NCBI RefSeq assembly: GCF_004167665.1
Contig: NZ_SEWE01000013.1
Span: 37,917-101,916 of the forward strand
Length of the DNA: 64,000 nucleotides
Direction of reading: 5' to 3'
From: Hymenobacter persicinus
Lineage (GTDB): Bacteria > Bacteroidota > Bacteroidia > Cytophagales > Hymenobacteraceae
Shown: in pieces, positions 1 to 7,559 of the stretch
How the letters are laid out: each line of letters begins with the position of its first letter
Position numbering within the stretch: position 1 is the stretch's first letter
Made by a program: the position numbers and the translations under genes
The notes under the pieces: generated by a model
Told to the model about the DNA's origin: nothing
Databases searched by the model: none
The model's input: the letters and a program-made list of their open reading frames with translations, nothing else

Positions 1-526
1 TGGGGTTGGTGCCCGGCTCGGCCGGCGGCAGGCGCAGGCCCAGCAGCTTACCCGGAATTTCATCCAACCCGAACACGCTCTTCAGGTACGAGCGGGCCTG
101 GTAGGCGGCCACCTCCCGCTCGTGGTAGGGCCGCCAGTTGATGGCATGCTGCACCAGGGCGTAGGCCGGGTCCTGGTCGGTGGCGCGCACCACCACCCCC
201 CGGAGCTGGACGCTGAGCGGCTCCAGCGTCACGTTGACCACCACGACGGAGTCGCCGGCCGGCACCTGCACCAGGGCCGTGCGCAGGCCGTAGCCCACGT
301 ACTGCACCACCAGCTCGTGCCGGCCCTGGGGCAGCCGCAGTTGGTAGTAGCCTTCCTCGTTGGTGGCCGCGCTCAGGGCGCTGCCGCGCACGGCCACGTT
401 GGCATAGCCCAGGGCCGCCCCCTGACCGTCCTGCACGCGGCCCCGCACCACCCCGGCCCAGCCGGGCAGACTCAGCGTCCAGAAAAAGCAGAAGAGAACG
501 AGCAGGCGACGCGGGCAAAGCAGCAT
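1..526 (-). CDS. DUF5686 / carboxypeptidase-like regulatory domain outer-membrane protein (C-terminus cut by window edge)
   Basis: The frame opens at ATG 526 and runs off the left edge, so about 175 residues are seen. A signal peptide (hydrophobic residues 9-25) is followed by a CarboxypepD_reg-like beta-sandwich (about 27-110) with the usual GYANVAVRG and ATNEEGYYQL pattern. After it comes RATDQDPAYALVQHAINWR, the opening of the DUF5686 region. In Bacteroidota such proteins are large outer-membrane barrels with a periplasmic plug-like domain; their function is not established. Family assignment comes from sequence pattern, location from known family members. Confidence 0.8.
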   Translation of the reverse strand, partial: MLLCPRRLLVLFCFFWTLSLPGWAGVVRGRVQDGQGAALGYANVAVRGSALSAATNEEGYYQLRLPQGRHELVVQYVGYGLRTALVQVPAGDSVVVVNVTLEPLSVQLRGVVVRATDQDPAYALVQHAINWRPYHEREVAAYQARSYLKSVFGLDEIPGKLLGLRLPPAEPGTNP

Positions 527-580
527 GAGGCAGTGGGGTTAGACTAAGGCAAACCTAGCCGTCCGCCCGGCCGCGTCGTC

Positions 581-729
581 GCTTTTTCAACCAACCCGGC
601 GTCGGCCGCGGCCAACGGCCTGCTCCCGGCCACCATCCCCCCCTGCTACCGGCTCCGGGCCGGTGCGCCGGCGTTGGGGGCGGGCACCGGGGAGTTGGGC
701 GGTGTCCGGGGCCCGTTGGTTGAAAAAGC
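581..729. repeat. 149-bp element with 15-bp perfect terminal inverted repeats (possible MITE)
   Basis: GCTTTTTCAACCAAC at 581-595 is matched exactly by its reverse complement at 715-729. GTC precedes the left arm (578-580) and follows the right arm (730-732), which could be a 3-bp target duplication. The inside is very GC-rich with minor internal dyads and no credible gene. It occupies most of the divergent spacer between the DUF5686 gene and the LytS kinase. It could equally be a long terminator-like hairpin. Confidence 0.45.
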
Positions 730-753
730 GTCGGCACAGCGCGCAGCGGGTGG

Positions 754-761
754 TACTTTTA
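754..761 (+). promoter_or_regulatory. Putative -7 box of the lytS-lytTR operon
   Basis: TACTTTTA matches the Bacteroidota -7 consensus TAnnTTTG at 7 of 8 positions and lies 27 nt before the chosen ATG at 789. No convincing -33 TTTG is seen at the right distance. Confidence 0.35.
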
Positions 762-788
762 AGCTCTCATCCGGCGGCTTCCCTGCTT

Positions 789-1985
789 ATGCTCCCTTCC
801 CTTTCCGCGTTATCCGGCTCCGGCTCCACCCCGCCCGCCCAGCCCTGGCTGCCGCGCCCGGTCGTGGCCCAGCCCATTCCGCTCACGGTGCACCTGCTGC
901 TGTGGGGCCTGATGCTGCTCAGCAACGCGCTGTACTGGCTCCTGGCCCGGCGTCACGTGGCCTGGACCTGGCCCCTGGCCGCCACCGACACCTTATTGAC
1001 CTGTGGGGCCTACGCCACCCTGTTTTACGTCAACTGGCATTTTATCGTGCCGCGCTACCTGCCCCGCACGCCCACCACCCGATTTCTGGCCGCCCTGCTG
1101 CTGGCCCTGGCCGTCACGTTTCTGGTGCGCATCGCCAGCCACGCGCTGCTGGGCTTCACGCCCCCGCCGCCCCCGGATCTGCCCGTCGGCGGGGGCACGG
1201 CCTGGCACCTGGGCTACTACCTGGGCCGCACGGCCAACCTGGCGGGCGGGGGCATTGCCGTAACTACCCTGCTGGTATTGCTGCTGAGTTTTTACCTGCG
1301 CCTGACCACCGACTACCAACACGAGCAGCGCCGGCGCCAAGAGGAAAACCAGCGCCGGGAGGAGCTCGAAAAGCAGCATCTGGCCGCCGAGCTGAGTTTG
1401 CTCAAGGCCCAGATCAACCCGCACTTTCTGTTCAATACCCTGAACAATATCTACTCCCTGACCAGCGTGGAATCGGCGGAGGCCCCCGCGGCGGTGGCCG
1501 TACTCCAGCTGGCCGAGCTGATGCGCTACCTGCTGTATGAGTCGGCCGCCGACCACGTGCCGCTGGAAAAGGAAATATCCCATTTGCAGAGCTTTCTGAG
1601 TTTGCAGCGCCTGCGCCTGCCCGCCACCGCCGCCGACTGCCTGCGCTTCGACATCCTGGCCGACGAGCAGCAGGCCGCGCAGTATCCCGTGGCGCCCATG
1701 CTGCTGCTGCCCCTGGTGGAAAATGCCTTCAAGCACGGTGACCTGCGCGCCCGTCCCCACGCCGTCAGCCTCACGCTGACGCTGGAAGCCAACCAGCTCA
1801 CGTTTTCGGTGCGCAACGACGTGCTGCGCGCCGTGCAGCCCCGCCCGGCCGGACCCGGGGGCGTGGGCTTGGCCAACCTGCGCCGCCGCCTGCAGCTGCT
1901 CTACCCCGGCCAGCACGCCCTGCGCCTCGACGAATCGGCCACCCATTACCACATTACGCTTACCTTGGCGGCTCCGGCCGCGTAG
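789..1985 (+). CDS. LytS/YehU-type sensor histidine kinase
   Basis: A 398-residue membrane sensor kinase. Four hydrophobic segments fall in about residues 30-55, 65-90, 98-125 and 152-175, followed by a charged coiled coil. The His_kinase core (PF06580 type) starts at about 200: the phospho-acceptor is His212 in QINPHFLFNTLNN, the N box is LVENAFKHG around Asn312, and the glycine-rich box GPGGVGLANL is near 355. It would phosphorylate the LytTR regulator that starts 22 nt downstream. ATG 789 was chosen because the frame upstream of it reads as noncoding GC-rich spacer. The signal sensed is unknown. Confidence 0.93.
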   Translation: MLPSLSALSGSGSTPPAQPWLPRPVVAQPIPLTVHLLLWGLMLLSNALYWLLARRHVAWTWPLAATDTLLTCGAYATLFYVNWHFIVPRYLPRTPTTRFLAALLLALAVTFLVRIASHALLGFTPPPPPDLPVGGGTAWHLGYYLGRTANLAGGGIAVTTLLVLLLSFYLRLTTDYQHEQRRRQEENQRREELEKQHLAAELSLLKAQINPHFLFNTLNNIYSLTSVESAEAPAAVAVLQLAELMRYLLYESAADHVPLEKEISHLQSFLSLQRLRLPATAADCLRFDILADEQQAAQYPVAPMLLLPLVENAFKHGDLRARPHAVSLTLTLEANQLTFSVRNDVLRAVQPRPAGPGGVGLANLRRRLQLLYPGQHALRLDESATHYHITLTLAAPAA

Positions 1986-2007
1986 TCGGGTCCCGTTATT
2001 TCCCGCC

Positions 2008-2769
2008 ATGGACAGCTTTTCCCCCGCCCCCGGCAGCCTCACCTGCATCATCGTCGACGATGAGCCTTTAGCCACGGCCGTGCTCCAGCGCTACTGCGCC
2101 CAGCTGCCGGGGCTCCAGCTGGCGGGCATCTTCCACGACGCGCTGTCGGCCCTGGCGTTTTTGCAGACCACGCCCGTGGACCTGGTGTTTCTCGACATCG
2201 AAATGCCCGGCCTGACCGGCCTGCAGCTGGCCCGCATTCTGCCCGCCGGTCCGGGCCCACGCCTGATTCTGACTACCGCCTACGACCACTACGCCGTGCA
2301 GAGCTACGAGCTGGGCGTGGTTGATTACCTGCTCAAGCCCATCGGCTTTCCCCGGTTTGTGCAGGCCGTGACCCGGGCACAGACCAGCCCCGCTCCTACG
2401 GCCCCCGCGGCCCCGGTGCTCCCGCCGTCCGGGGCGGAACCGGCCGCCGGAGCCATGTTCGTCCGCAACGAGCACCGCCTGCAGCGCGTGGCCTTCGACG
2501 ACATTCTGTTCATCGAGGGCATGAAGGAATACCTGATGCTGTACACCGCCGACGGGGGCAAGATTCTCACGTTGCAGTCGTTTCGGCGGGTAGAGCAGGT
2601 GCTGCCGCCCCAGCGCTTTGCCCGCATCCACAAGTCGTTTCTGGTGGCCCTGGACCGCATTGAGCACGTGGAGCGCAGCAAGGTGCAGGTGGCCGGCCGC
2701 CTGCTTCCCGTCGGCGACGCCTACCGCGACGCCTTTATGAGCCTGATCCGGGCCTATAATCTGCTGTAA
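2008..2769 (+). CDS. LytTR-family response regulator
   Basis: A 253-residue two-domain regulator. The receiver domain (about 12-125) has the acidic pocket VDDEP (Asp17/18), phospho-acceptor Asp63 in FLDIEMPG and Lys110 in LLKP. A linker rich in Pro and Ala (about 128-150) leads to a LytTR DNA-binding domain (about 153-252), with the typical IEGMKEYLML and RIHKSFLVAL strands. It is the partner of the kinase ending 22 nt upstream, and the pair is probably one transcript ending at the terminator at 2816. Its targets cannot be read from the window. Confidence 0.94.
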   Translation: MDSFSPAPGSLTCIIVDDEPLATAVLQRYCAQLPGLQLAGIFHDALSALAFLQTTPVDLVFLDIEMPGLTGLQLARILPAGPGPRLILTTAYDHYAVQSYELGVVDYLLKPIGFPRFVQAVTRAQTSPAPTAPAAPVLPPSGAEPAAGAMFVRNEHRLQRVAFDDILFIEGMKEYLMLYTADGGKILTLQSFRRVEQVLPPQRFARIHKSFLVALDRIEHVERSKVQVAGRLLPVGDAYRDAFMSLIRAYNLL

Positions 2770-2815
2770 GCACCAAGGTGGCCCTGCCAACATTCAGCTG
2801 GTTATTTATTCACCA

Positions 2816-2853
2816 CAAAAAGCCCGTTCCTGCTGGCAGAAACGGGCTTTTTG
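2816..2853. terminator. Bidirectional rho-independent terminator
   Basis: AGCCCGTT (2821-2828) pairs with AACGGGCT (2841-2848), with an A-run before and a T-run after. It sits between the convergent LytTR gene and the exported protein gene at 2874 and can serve both. Confidence 0.85.
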
Positions 2854-2873
2854 TGCGCAACAACGGCGGCGCT

Positions 2874-3395
2874 TTACTTCGTCGGGGCAACGGCCGGGGC
2901 CGGCGTAGCCGCGGGAGCCGCAGGAGCAGCTTTCTGCCGACGGGCTTCCTCAGCCTCGTAAAAGGCCAGCTCCTGCCGGTAGGGTTCGTAGTTCCAGTCG
3001 CCGCGGACCTGGGCGGCTTTGGCGGCCGCGTCGCGGATGGCTTCAAACTGAGCCGTGGGCATAAACGACTCGGTGGCCGGCTTGCTCAGCAGCGCCGTGC
3101 GGGTGGTTTCGAGCGCCGCTTCCAGGGCCTGAATTTCTGCCCCGCCCCGGCCTTCAAACGTGGCCGGGTTCGTACGCTGCCGGATGATGCGCTTGCCCTG
3201 GTAGGCGTAGGGCCGCACCGTCACGCCGGGCGCTGCGGCCGCGGTGGCCGGGCCGGCGGCGTGGGCATTTTTCTTCGAACGCGCGGCCATTGAGGCAATG
3301 GCCACACCAGTGCGGGCCCCGCCCATCAGCAGCTGAAGCTGGGCCTGGGCCGCGTGCATGCCCATCACGAGCAATAGGGTAAACAAGTATTTCAT
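2874..3395 (-). CDS. Exported hypothetical protein, Ala-rich
   Basis: A 173-residue protein starting at ATG 3395 with a clear signal peptide (KYLFTLLLVMGMHAAQAQ, cleavage likely after residue 17-19). The mature part is helical and rich in Ala, Arg and Glu, with a stretch at about 90-150 likely to form a coiled coil and a Pro/Ala tail. No family is recognised. A frame extends upstream to 3533, but ATG 3395 fits the signal peptide. TAGCTTGC (reverse strand, 3438-3445) is a plausible -7 variant 42 nt upstream. It probably resides in the periplasm. Confidence 0.7.
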   Translation of the reverse strand: MKYLFTLLLVMGMHAAQAQLQLLMGGARTGVAIASMAARSKKNAHAAGPATAAAAPGVTVRPYAYQGKRIIRQRTNPATFEGRGGAEIQALEAALETTRTALLSKPATESFMPTAQFEAIRDAAAKAAQVRGDWNYEPYRQELAFYEAEEARRQKAAPAAPAATPAPAVAPTK

Positions 3396-3544
3396 AAAAA
3401 GATGAAATGAGGTAAGGAAAAGGATGAAACTAATCCTGCAAGCTACGCCAAAATCCGCCGGCTTTAGGGCCTTGGGGCCACCGCCCCAGATTACCCCAGG
3501 GTTATTTATGATGCTTGCATAACACTTTATCAAACTTTGCGTAG

Positions 3545-3552
3545 TATCTTTG
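3545..3552 (+). promoter_or_regulatory. -7 promoter box for the 44-aa peptide gene
   Basis: TATCTTTG is a perfect match to TAnnTTTG, 40 nt before ATG 3593. TTG at 3515-3517 is too far upstream for the usual -33 spacing, so only the -7 element is secure. Confidence 0.6.
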
Positions 3553-3592
3553 CACCCAACAAGCTGAATTGCTTTTACATACCCCGTTTGCC

Positions 3593-3727
3593 ATGAAAAA
3601 GACCACTGCTTTCTCCTCGTTGCTCTTCCTGGGCAGCCTCGGGTCGCTGGGCTACCTGACTGCTCAACTGCTGGACCTGAATCTGCACTTCGACCTGCGC
3701 GGCGAAGACCAGAGCTACTACTGCTAA
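3593..3727 (+). CDS. Small 44-residue peptide with hydrophobic N-terminus
   Basis: ATG 3593 to TAA 3725-3727 encodes 44 residues: a Lys-Lys start, a hydrophobic stretch at about 7-27 with repeated LGSLGS, then an acidic tail ending Tyr-Tyr-Cys. It has its own perfect -7 box (3545) and its own terminator (3756), so it is probably a real monocistronic gene. The hydrophobic part could be a membrane anchor or a secretion signal that releases a short peptide of about 18 residues with a C-terminal Cys. No family is recognised and no modification enzyme gene is adjacent. Confidence 0.6.
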   Translation: MKKTTAFSSLLFLGSLGSLGYLTAQLLDLNLHFDLRGEDQSYYC

Positions 3728-3755
3728 ATCAGCCGGATCCAGCCTCCGCCCCCAC

Positions 3756-3786
3756 AGCTCCGCCCCGGCGGAGCTTTCTTGTTTTA
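3756..3786 (+). terminator. Rho-independent terminator of the small peptide gene
   Basis: AGCTCCGCC (3756-3764) pairs with GGCGGAGCT (3767-3775) followed by TTCTTGTTTT. It lies 28 nt after the stop of the 44-aa peptide. The following 200 nt up to the FKBP gene contain only a weak CCGCG/CGCGG hairpin with a T-run near 3910. Confidence 0.75.
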
Positions 3787-3986
3787 GGGCCCCTAAAGAA
3801 TCCGGGCGTCTGAATCAGGCGCTTAGCTCGACGACGCGAAAAAAACCACATCCATTCTCGGCTGTTTTCGGTACTTCACAGTTCGGCGGCCCGCGCGGGG
3901 CCGCGGTTTTTTCCCACCAGCTGTTGCCTCGGGCGGCGTACTCCCTACACCCCACCGCCCGGGCCGCAGCGACAAGTACGTAATTT

Positions 3987-4619
3987 ATGAACCTGAGCAG
4001 CCTCAAAGAGCAGATCAGCTACATCATCGGGCGCGACCTGGCCCGCAACTTTGCCCAGCAGGGCCTCGACCTGGACGTGGACGTGCTGGCCGCCAGCATG
4101 AAGGAAGGCCTCAGCGGCCAGCCCAGCCGCCTGACCCAGGACCAGATGCGCGAAGCCATGGAGCAGCTGCAAGCCCAAATGGGCGGCCCCGAAGACGATG
4201 ACGACACCCCCAACTCCGCAGATATGAGCAACAACAAGCAGGCCGGCGAAGACTTCCTGGCCGAAAACAAGAACAAGGCCGGCGTGCACACCCTGCCCAG
4301 CGGCCTGCAGTACGAAGTACTGACCGAAGGCAACGGCCCCAAGCCCGGCCCGAGCAGCTCGGTCACGACTCACTACCACGGCACGTTGCTCAACGGCACG
4401 GTGTTCGACAGCAGCTACCAGCGCGGCCAGCCCGCCACGTTCGGCGTCAACCAGGTTATTGCCGGCTGGACAGAAGCCCTGCAGCTGATGCCAGAAGGCT
4501 CGAAGTGGCGCCTGTACATTCCCTCGGACATGGCCTACGGCAAGCGCGGCGCCGGCCGCGACATCGGGCCCGACTCGGCCCTGATTTTCGACGTGGAGCT
4601 GCTGAAAGTAAATAACTGA
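3987..4619 (+). CDS. FKBP-type peptidyl-prolyl cis-trans isomerase
   Basis: A 210-residue protein accelerating prolyl isomerisation in folding proteins. Residues 1-68 match the helical FKBP N-terminal dimerisation domain (SYIIGRDLARNFAQQG). An acidic linker (EDDDDT) follows, then the FKBP catalytic domain at about 103-209, with VTTHYHGTLLNGTVFDSS, VIAGWTEALQLM and MAYGKRG. No signal peptide is seen, so unlike FkpA or Mip it is probably cytoplasmic, closer to FklB. It is flanked by single genes and is probably its own transcription unit. Confidence 0.93.
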   Translation: MNLSSLKEQISYIIGRDLARNFAQQGLDLDVDVLAASMKEGLSGQPSRLTQDQMREAMEQLQAQMGGPEDDDDTPNSADMSNNKQAGEDFLAENKNKAGVHTLPSGLQYEVLTEGNGPKPGPSSSVTTHYHGTLLNGTVFDSSYQRGQPATFGVNQVIAGWTEALQLMPEGSKWRLYIPSDMAYGKRGAGRDIGPDSALIFDVELLKVNN

Positions 4620-4718
4620 AGTAGCCCGAACCCAACGGCTTCCGCCGTAGCTAGTGCCGCCCGGCCCCGCTGGGTGCGCACCGCTACGGCGGAACCTGTG
4701 TTCGGCCCTTCCACACCC

Positions 4719-5315
4719 ATGACCATCCCGCCCCTGCCGCCTGCTGAGCTGCCCCCGGACCGGCCCACTCCCCCGGAGCCGACTGCACCGCTGTGGGTCC
4801 CCGGTCCCCCACCCGTGGCTACTGCCGCTCCGCTGCCCACCCTGCGCAGCGAAGATGGCCGCCTGGTGCTGACCGGGGAGCGGCTGGAAGTACAGGGTCA
4901 GGTGTTCTCGCTGCTGGAGCTCGAAGGCGTGGAGCTGACGCCGGTGCGCTGGCTGCTGTGGCTGTTGCTGGGCGGTTTCACCCTGGCGGGCTTCCTGCTC
5001 GGATTTCTGCAAAACTGGCTGCGCACCAGTCCGGCCATGCTGGGCATCACGGCCGGAGCGCTGCTGCTAGCCTACGGTAGCCGGGGCACCAACCGCCTGC
5101 GGCTGTTTCGCCTGGGCCGGGAAGCCGTGTTTTTTTCCCTGCCGGGTTCCCCTGAACCCTGGTACAAGCTCACGGCCGAGGTCAACCGCCGCATTCGGCA
5201 GCGCCACGACGAAGCCGCCGCCGCCGCGGCCGCCCTGCTGGCCTGGCAGGCGGAGCAGGATGCCTTCCAACAGGCCCAGGCGGCGGCCGCAGCCGACGAG
5301 TCGCCTTTGCCGTAA
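4719..5315 (+). CDS. Hypothetical membrane protein with proline-rich N-terminus
   Basis: A 198-residue protein of unknown role. The first 40 residues are Pro-rich. Two hydrophobic segments close together (about 85-108 and 112-130) form a hairpin in the membrane, and the C-terminal 65 residues are Ala/Gln/Arg-rich and helical. A short motif LVLTGERLEVQGQVFSLLEL precedes the first membrane segment and may be a small beta structure. ATG 4719 was preferred to the in-frame ATG at 4674, because the upstream codons look like spacer. No family is recognised. Confidence 0.65.
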   Translation: MTIPPLPPAELPPDRPTPPEPTAPLWVPGPPPVATAAPLPTLRSEDGRLVLTGERLEVQGQVFSLLELEGVELTPVRWLLWLLLGGFTLAGFLLGFLQNWLRTSPAMLGITAGALLLAYGSRGTNRLRLFRLGREAVFFSLPGSPEPWYKLTAEVNRRIRQRHDEAAAAAAALLAWQAEQDAFQQAQAAAAADESPLP

Positions 5316-5379
5316 CCTCTGCCAGGTACCGGACGAAGCACCGCACCAGCGGTTCATCTTTCGTTCAGCCCGTTTGCGC

Positions 5380-5387
5380 TACCTTTG
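5380..5387 (+). promoter_or_regulatory. -7 promoter box of kup
   Basis: TACCTTTG is a perfect TAnnTTTG, 41 nt upstream of ATG 5429. A TTTC at 5359-5362 lies 17 nt upstream of it and may be a poor -33 element. Confidence 0.6.
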
Positions 5388-5428
5388 GCCGCTTTTAAAA
5401 ACGCGCCTGTTTCTTTTTCACTTTCCTC

Positions 5429-7372
5429 ATGGACGCCAAACACCGGCACACCGCCATTTCCTCCGCTGGCCTGCTCATTGCCCTGGGCATTATCTACGGC
5501 GACATTGGCACCTCTCCTTTGTACGTGATGAAGGCCATTGTGCCCGAACTCATTGACCCGCGCCTCGTGCTGGGCGGCATCTCCTGCGTACTCTGGACCC
5601 TGACGCTGCAAACCACCGTCAAGTATGTGCTGCTCACGCTCAACGCCGACAACAACGGGGAAGGCGGCATCTTCTCGCTCTACGCCCTGGTGCGGCGGCG
5701 GGCGGCCTGGCTGACCATCCCGGCCATCATCGGCGGGGCGGCCCTGCTGGCCGACGGCGTGATTACGCCACCCATTTCAGTGGCCTCGGCCATTGAGGGC
5801 CTCAAGCAGGTGTATCCGCACCTGAGCCAGGACGTCATCGTCTACATCGTCATTGCCATCATTGCGGGGCTGTTTTTCCTGCAGAGCTTCGGCACCCAGA
5901 TTGTGGGCAAGGCCTTCGGCCCCATCATGTTTCTGTGGTTTAGCATGCTGGGCGTGCTGGGGGCGAGCTGGATCATGCAGAACCCCATGATTCTGAAGGC
6001 AGTCAACCCCTACTACGCCTACGAGCTGCTGGTAGAGTATCCCGGGGGCTTTTGGCTGCTGGGGGCCGTGTTTTTGTGCACCACCGGGGCCGAGGCCCTG
6101 TACTCCGACCTGGGCCACTGCGGCAAGGGCAACATCCGCATCAGCTGGGTGTTCGTCAAGACCTGCCTGGTGCTGAACTACTTCGGTCAGGGTGCCTGGC
6201 TGCTTTCCCACCAGGGCCAGCAGCTCAGCGGCCGCAACCCGTTTTATGAGCTCATGCCGCCCTGGTTTCTGCTCATCGGCATCGGCATTGCCACCATTGC
6301 CGCCATCAGTGCCTCCCAGGCCCTGATTACGGGCTCCTTCACGCTCGTGGCCGAGGCCATCCGCCTCAACATGTGGCCCAAGGTAAAGCTCAACTACCCC
6401 ACCGACGTGAAGGGCCAGCTCTTCGTGCCGAGCATGAACCGCCTGCTGCTGCTGGGCTGCATCGGGGTGGTGCTCTACTTCCGCGAGTCGTCGAACATGG
6501 AAGCGGCCTACGGCTTGGCCATCACGCTGACCATGCTCATGACCACGCTGCTGCTCACCGTCTGGCTTCGCTCCCGCCGCACCCCGCTGGTTATTGTGGT
6601 GTTGTTTGCCCTGCTCTACGGGGGCATTGAGGGCTCCTTCCTGATTGCCAACCTGATCAAGTTCCCGCACGGGGGCTGGGTATCCCTGGCCATCGGCACG
6701 GCCCTGATGGCGGTGATGTACACCTGGCTGCGGGCTTACTACATCAAGCGCCGCCTGACCGAATTCGTCAAGATTGAGCCCTACATGGAGGCGCTCAAGC
6801 AGCTCTCCGATGACGAATCGGTGCCCAAGTACGCCACCCACCTCGTGTTTATGACCTCGGCCGAGCGGGCTTCCGAAATCGAGTCCAAGATCATCTACTC
6901 CATCTTCCAGAAGCGGCCCAAGCGCGCCGACATCTACTGGTTTGTGCACGTGGATACCACCGACGAGCCCTACACGATGGAATACAAGGTGGTGGAGCTG
7001 GCCCCCGACGACGCTTTCCGCATCACGTTCCGCCTCGGCTTCCGCGTGGAGCAGCGCATCAACCTGTACTTCCGCAAGGTGGTCGAGGACCTGGTGCGCA
7101 ACAAGGAAGTGGACATCACCTCCCGCTACGAGTCGTTGAGCAAGCAGCACGTGACCGGCGACTTCCGCTTCGTGGTACTGGAGAAGTTCCTCAGCGTCGA
7201 AAACGACTTCCCGCTCGTCGAGAAGCTCGTGATGCAGGCCTACTTCTACATCAAGCAGTTCATTGCCTCCGAAGACAAGTACTTTGGCCTCGACACCTCC
7301 TCGGTGAAGGTGGAAAAGGTGCCGCTGGTCATCACGCCCGTGCGCGACGTGGCCCTGAAGCGGGTGATGTAA
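5429..7372 (+). CDS. kup: KUP-family potassium uptake transporter
   Basis: A 647-residue inner-membrane K+ transporter, normally working as K+/H+ symport. The family signature IIYGDIGTSPLYVMKA lies at about 20-35. About 12 membrane helices fill residues 12-440, including AAYGLAITLTMLMTT, and a hydrophilic C-terminal cytoplasmic domain (about 450-647) follows, as in all Kup proteins. The length is normal for the family. It has a perfect -7 box upstream and a strong terminator downstream, so it is monocistronic. Confidence 0.96.
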   Translation: MDAKHRHTAISSAGLLIALGIIYGDIGTSPLYVMKAIVPELIDPRLVLGGISCVLWTLTLQTTVKYVLLTLNADNNGEGGIFSLYALVRRRAAWLTIPAIIGGAALLADGVITPPISVASAIEGLKQVYPHLSQDVIVYIVIAIIAGLFFLQSFGTQIVGKAFGPIMFLWFSMLGVLGASWIMQNPMILKAVNPYYAYELLVEYPGGFWLLGAVFLCTTGAEALYSDLGHCGKGNIRISWVFVKTCLVLNYFGQGAWLLSHQGQQLSGRNPFYELMPPWFLLIGIGIATIAAISASQALITGSFTLVAEAIRLNMWPKVKLNYPTDVKGQLFVPSMNRLLLLGCIGVVLYFRESSNMEAAYGLAITLTMLMTTLLLTVWLRSRRTPLVIVVLFALLYGGIEGSFLIANLIKFPHGGWVSLAIGTALMAVMYTWLRAYYIKRRLTEFVKIEPYMEALKQLSDDESVPKYATHLVFMTSAERASEIESKIIYSIFQKRPKRADIYWFVHVDTTDEPYTMEYKVVELAPDDAFRITFRLGFRVEQRINLYFRKVVEDLVRNKEVDITSRYESLSKQHVTGDFRFVVLEKFLSVENDFPLVEKLVMQAYFYIKQFIASEDKYFGLDTSSVKVEKVPLVITPVRDVALKRVM

Positions 7373-7412
7373 CCTACAGAATTCGGGCTCTTTTGGGAGC
7401 TCAACCGTACCG

Positions 7413-7447
7413 AAAAAGCCCCGGCGCCCCGCGCCGGGGCTTTTTTG
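7413..7447 (+). terminator. Terminator of kup
   Basis: GCCCCGGCGC (7418-7427) pairs with GCGCCGGGGC (7431-7440), followed by T6. A-run before the stem allows use on both strands. Confidence 0.85.
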
Positions 7448-7559
7448 TTGTAAGTCCTTCACTGCCGGGCCGGTAGCTAGGATACTCGGCTTGCATACCA
7501 AGTGGATTATTCCTTCTTTAGCCCTGCTCTTTTTCACTACCACCAAAACCCACTGTTCT

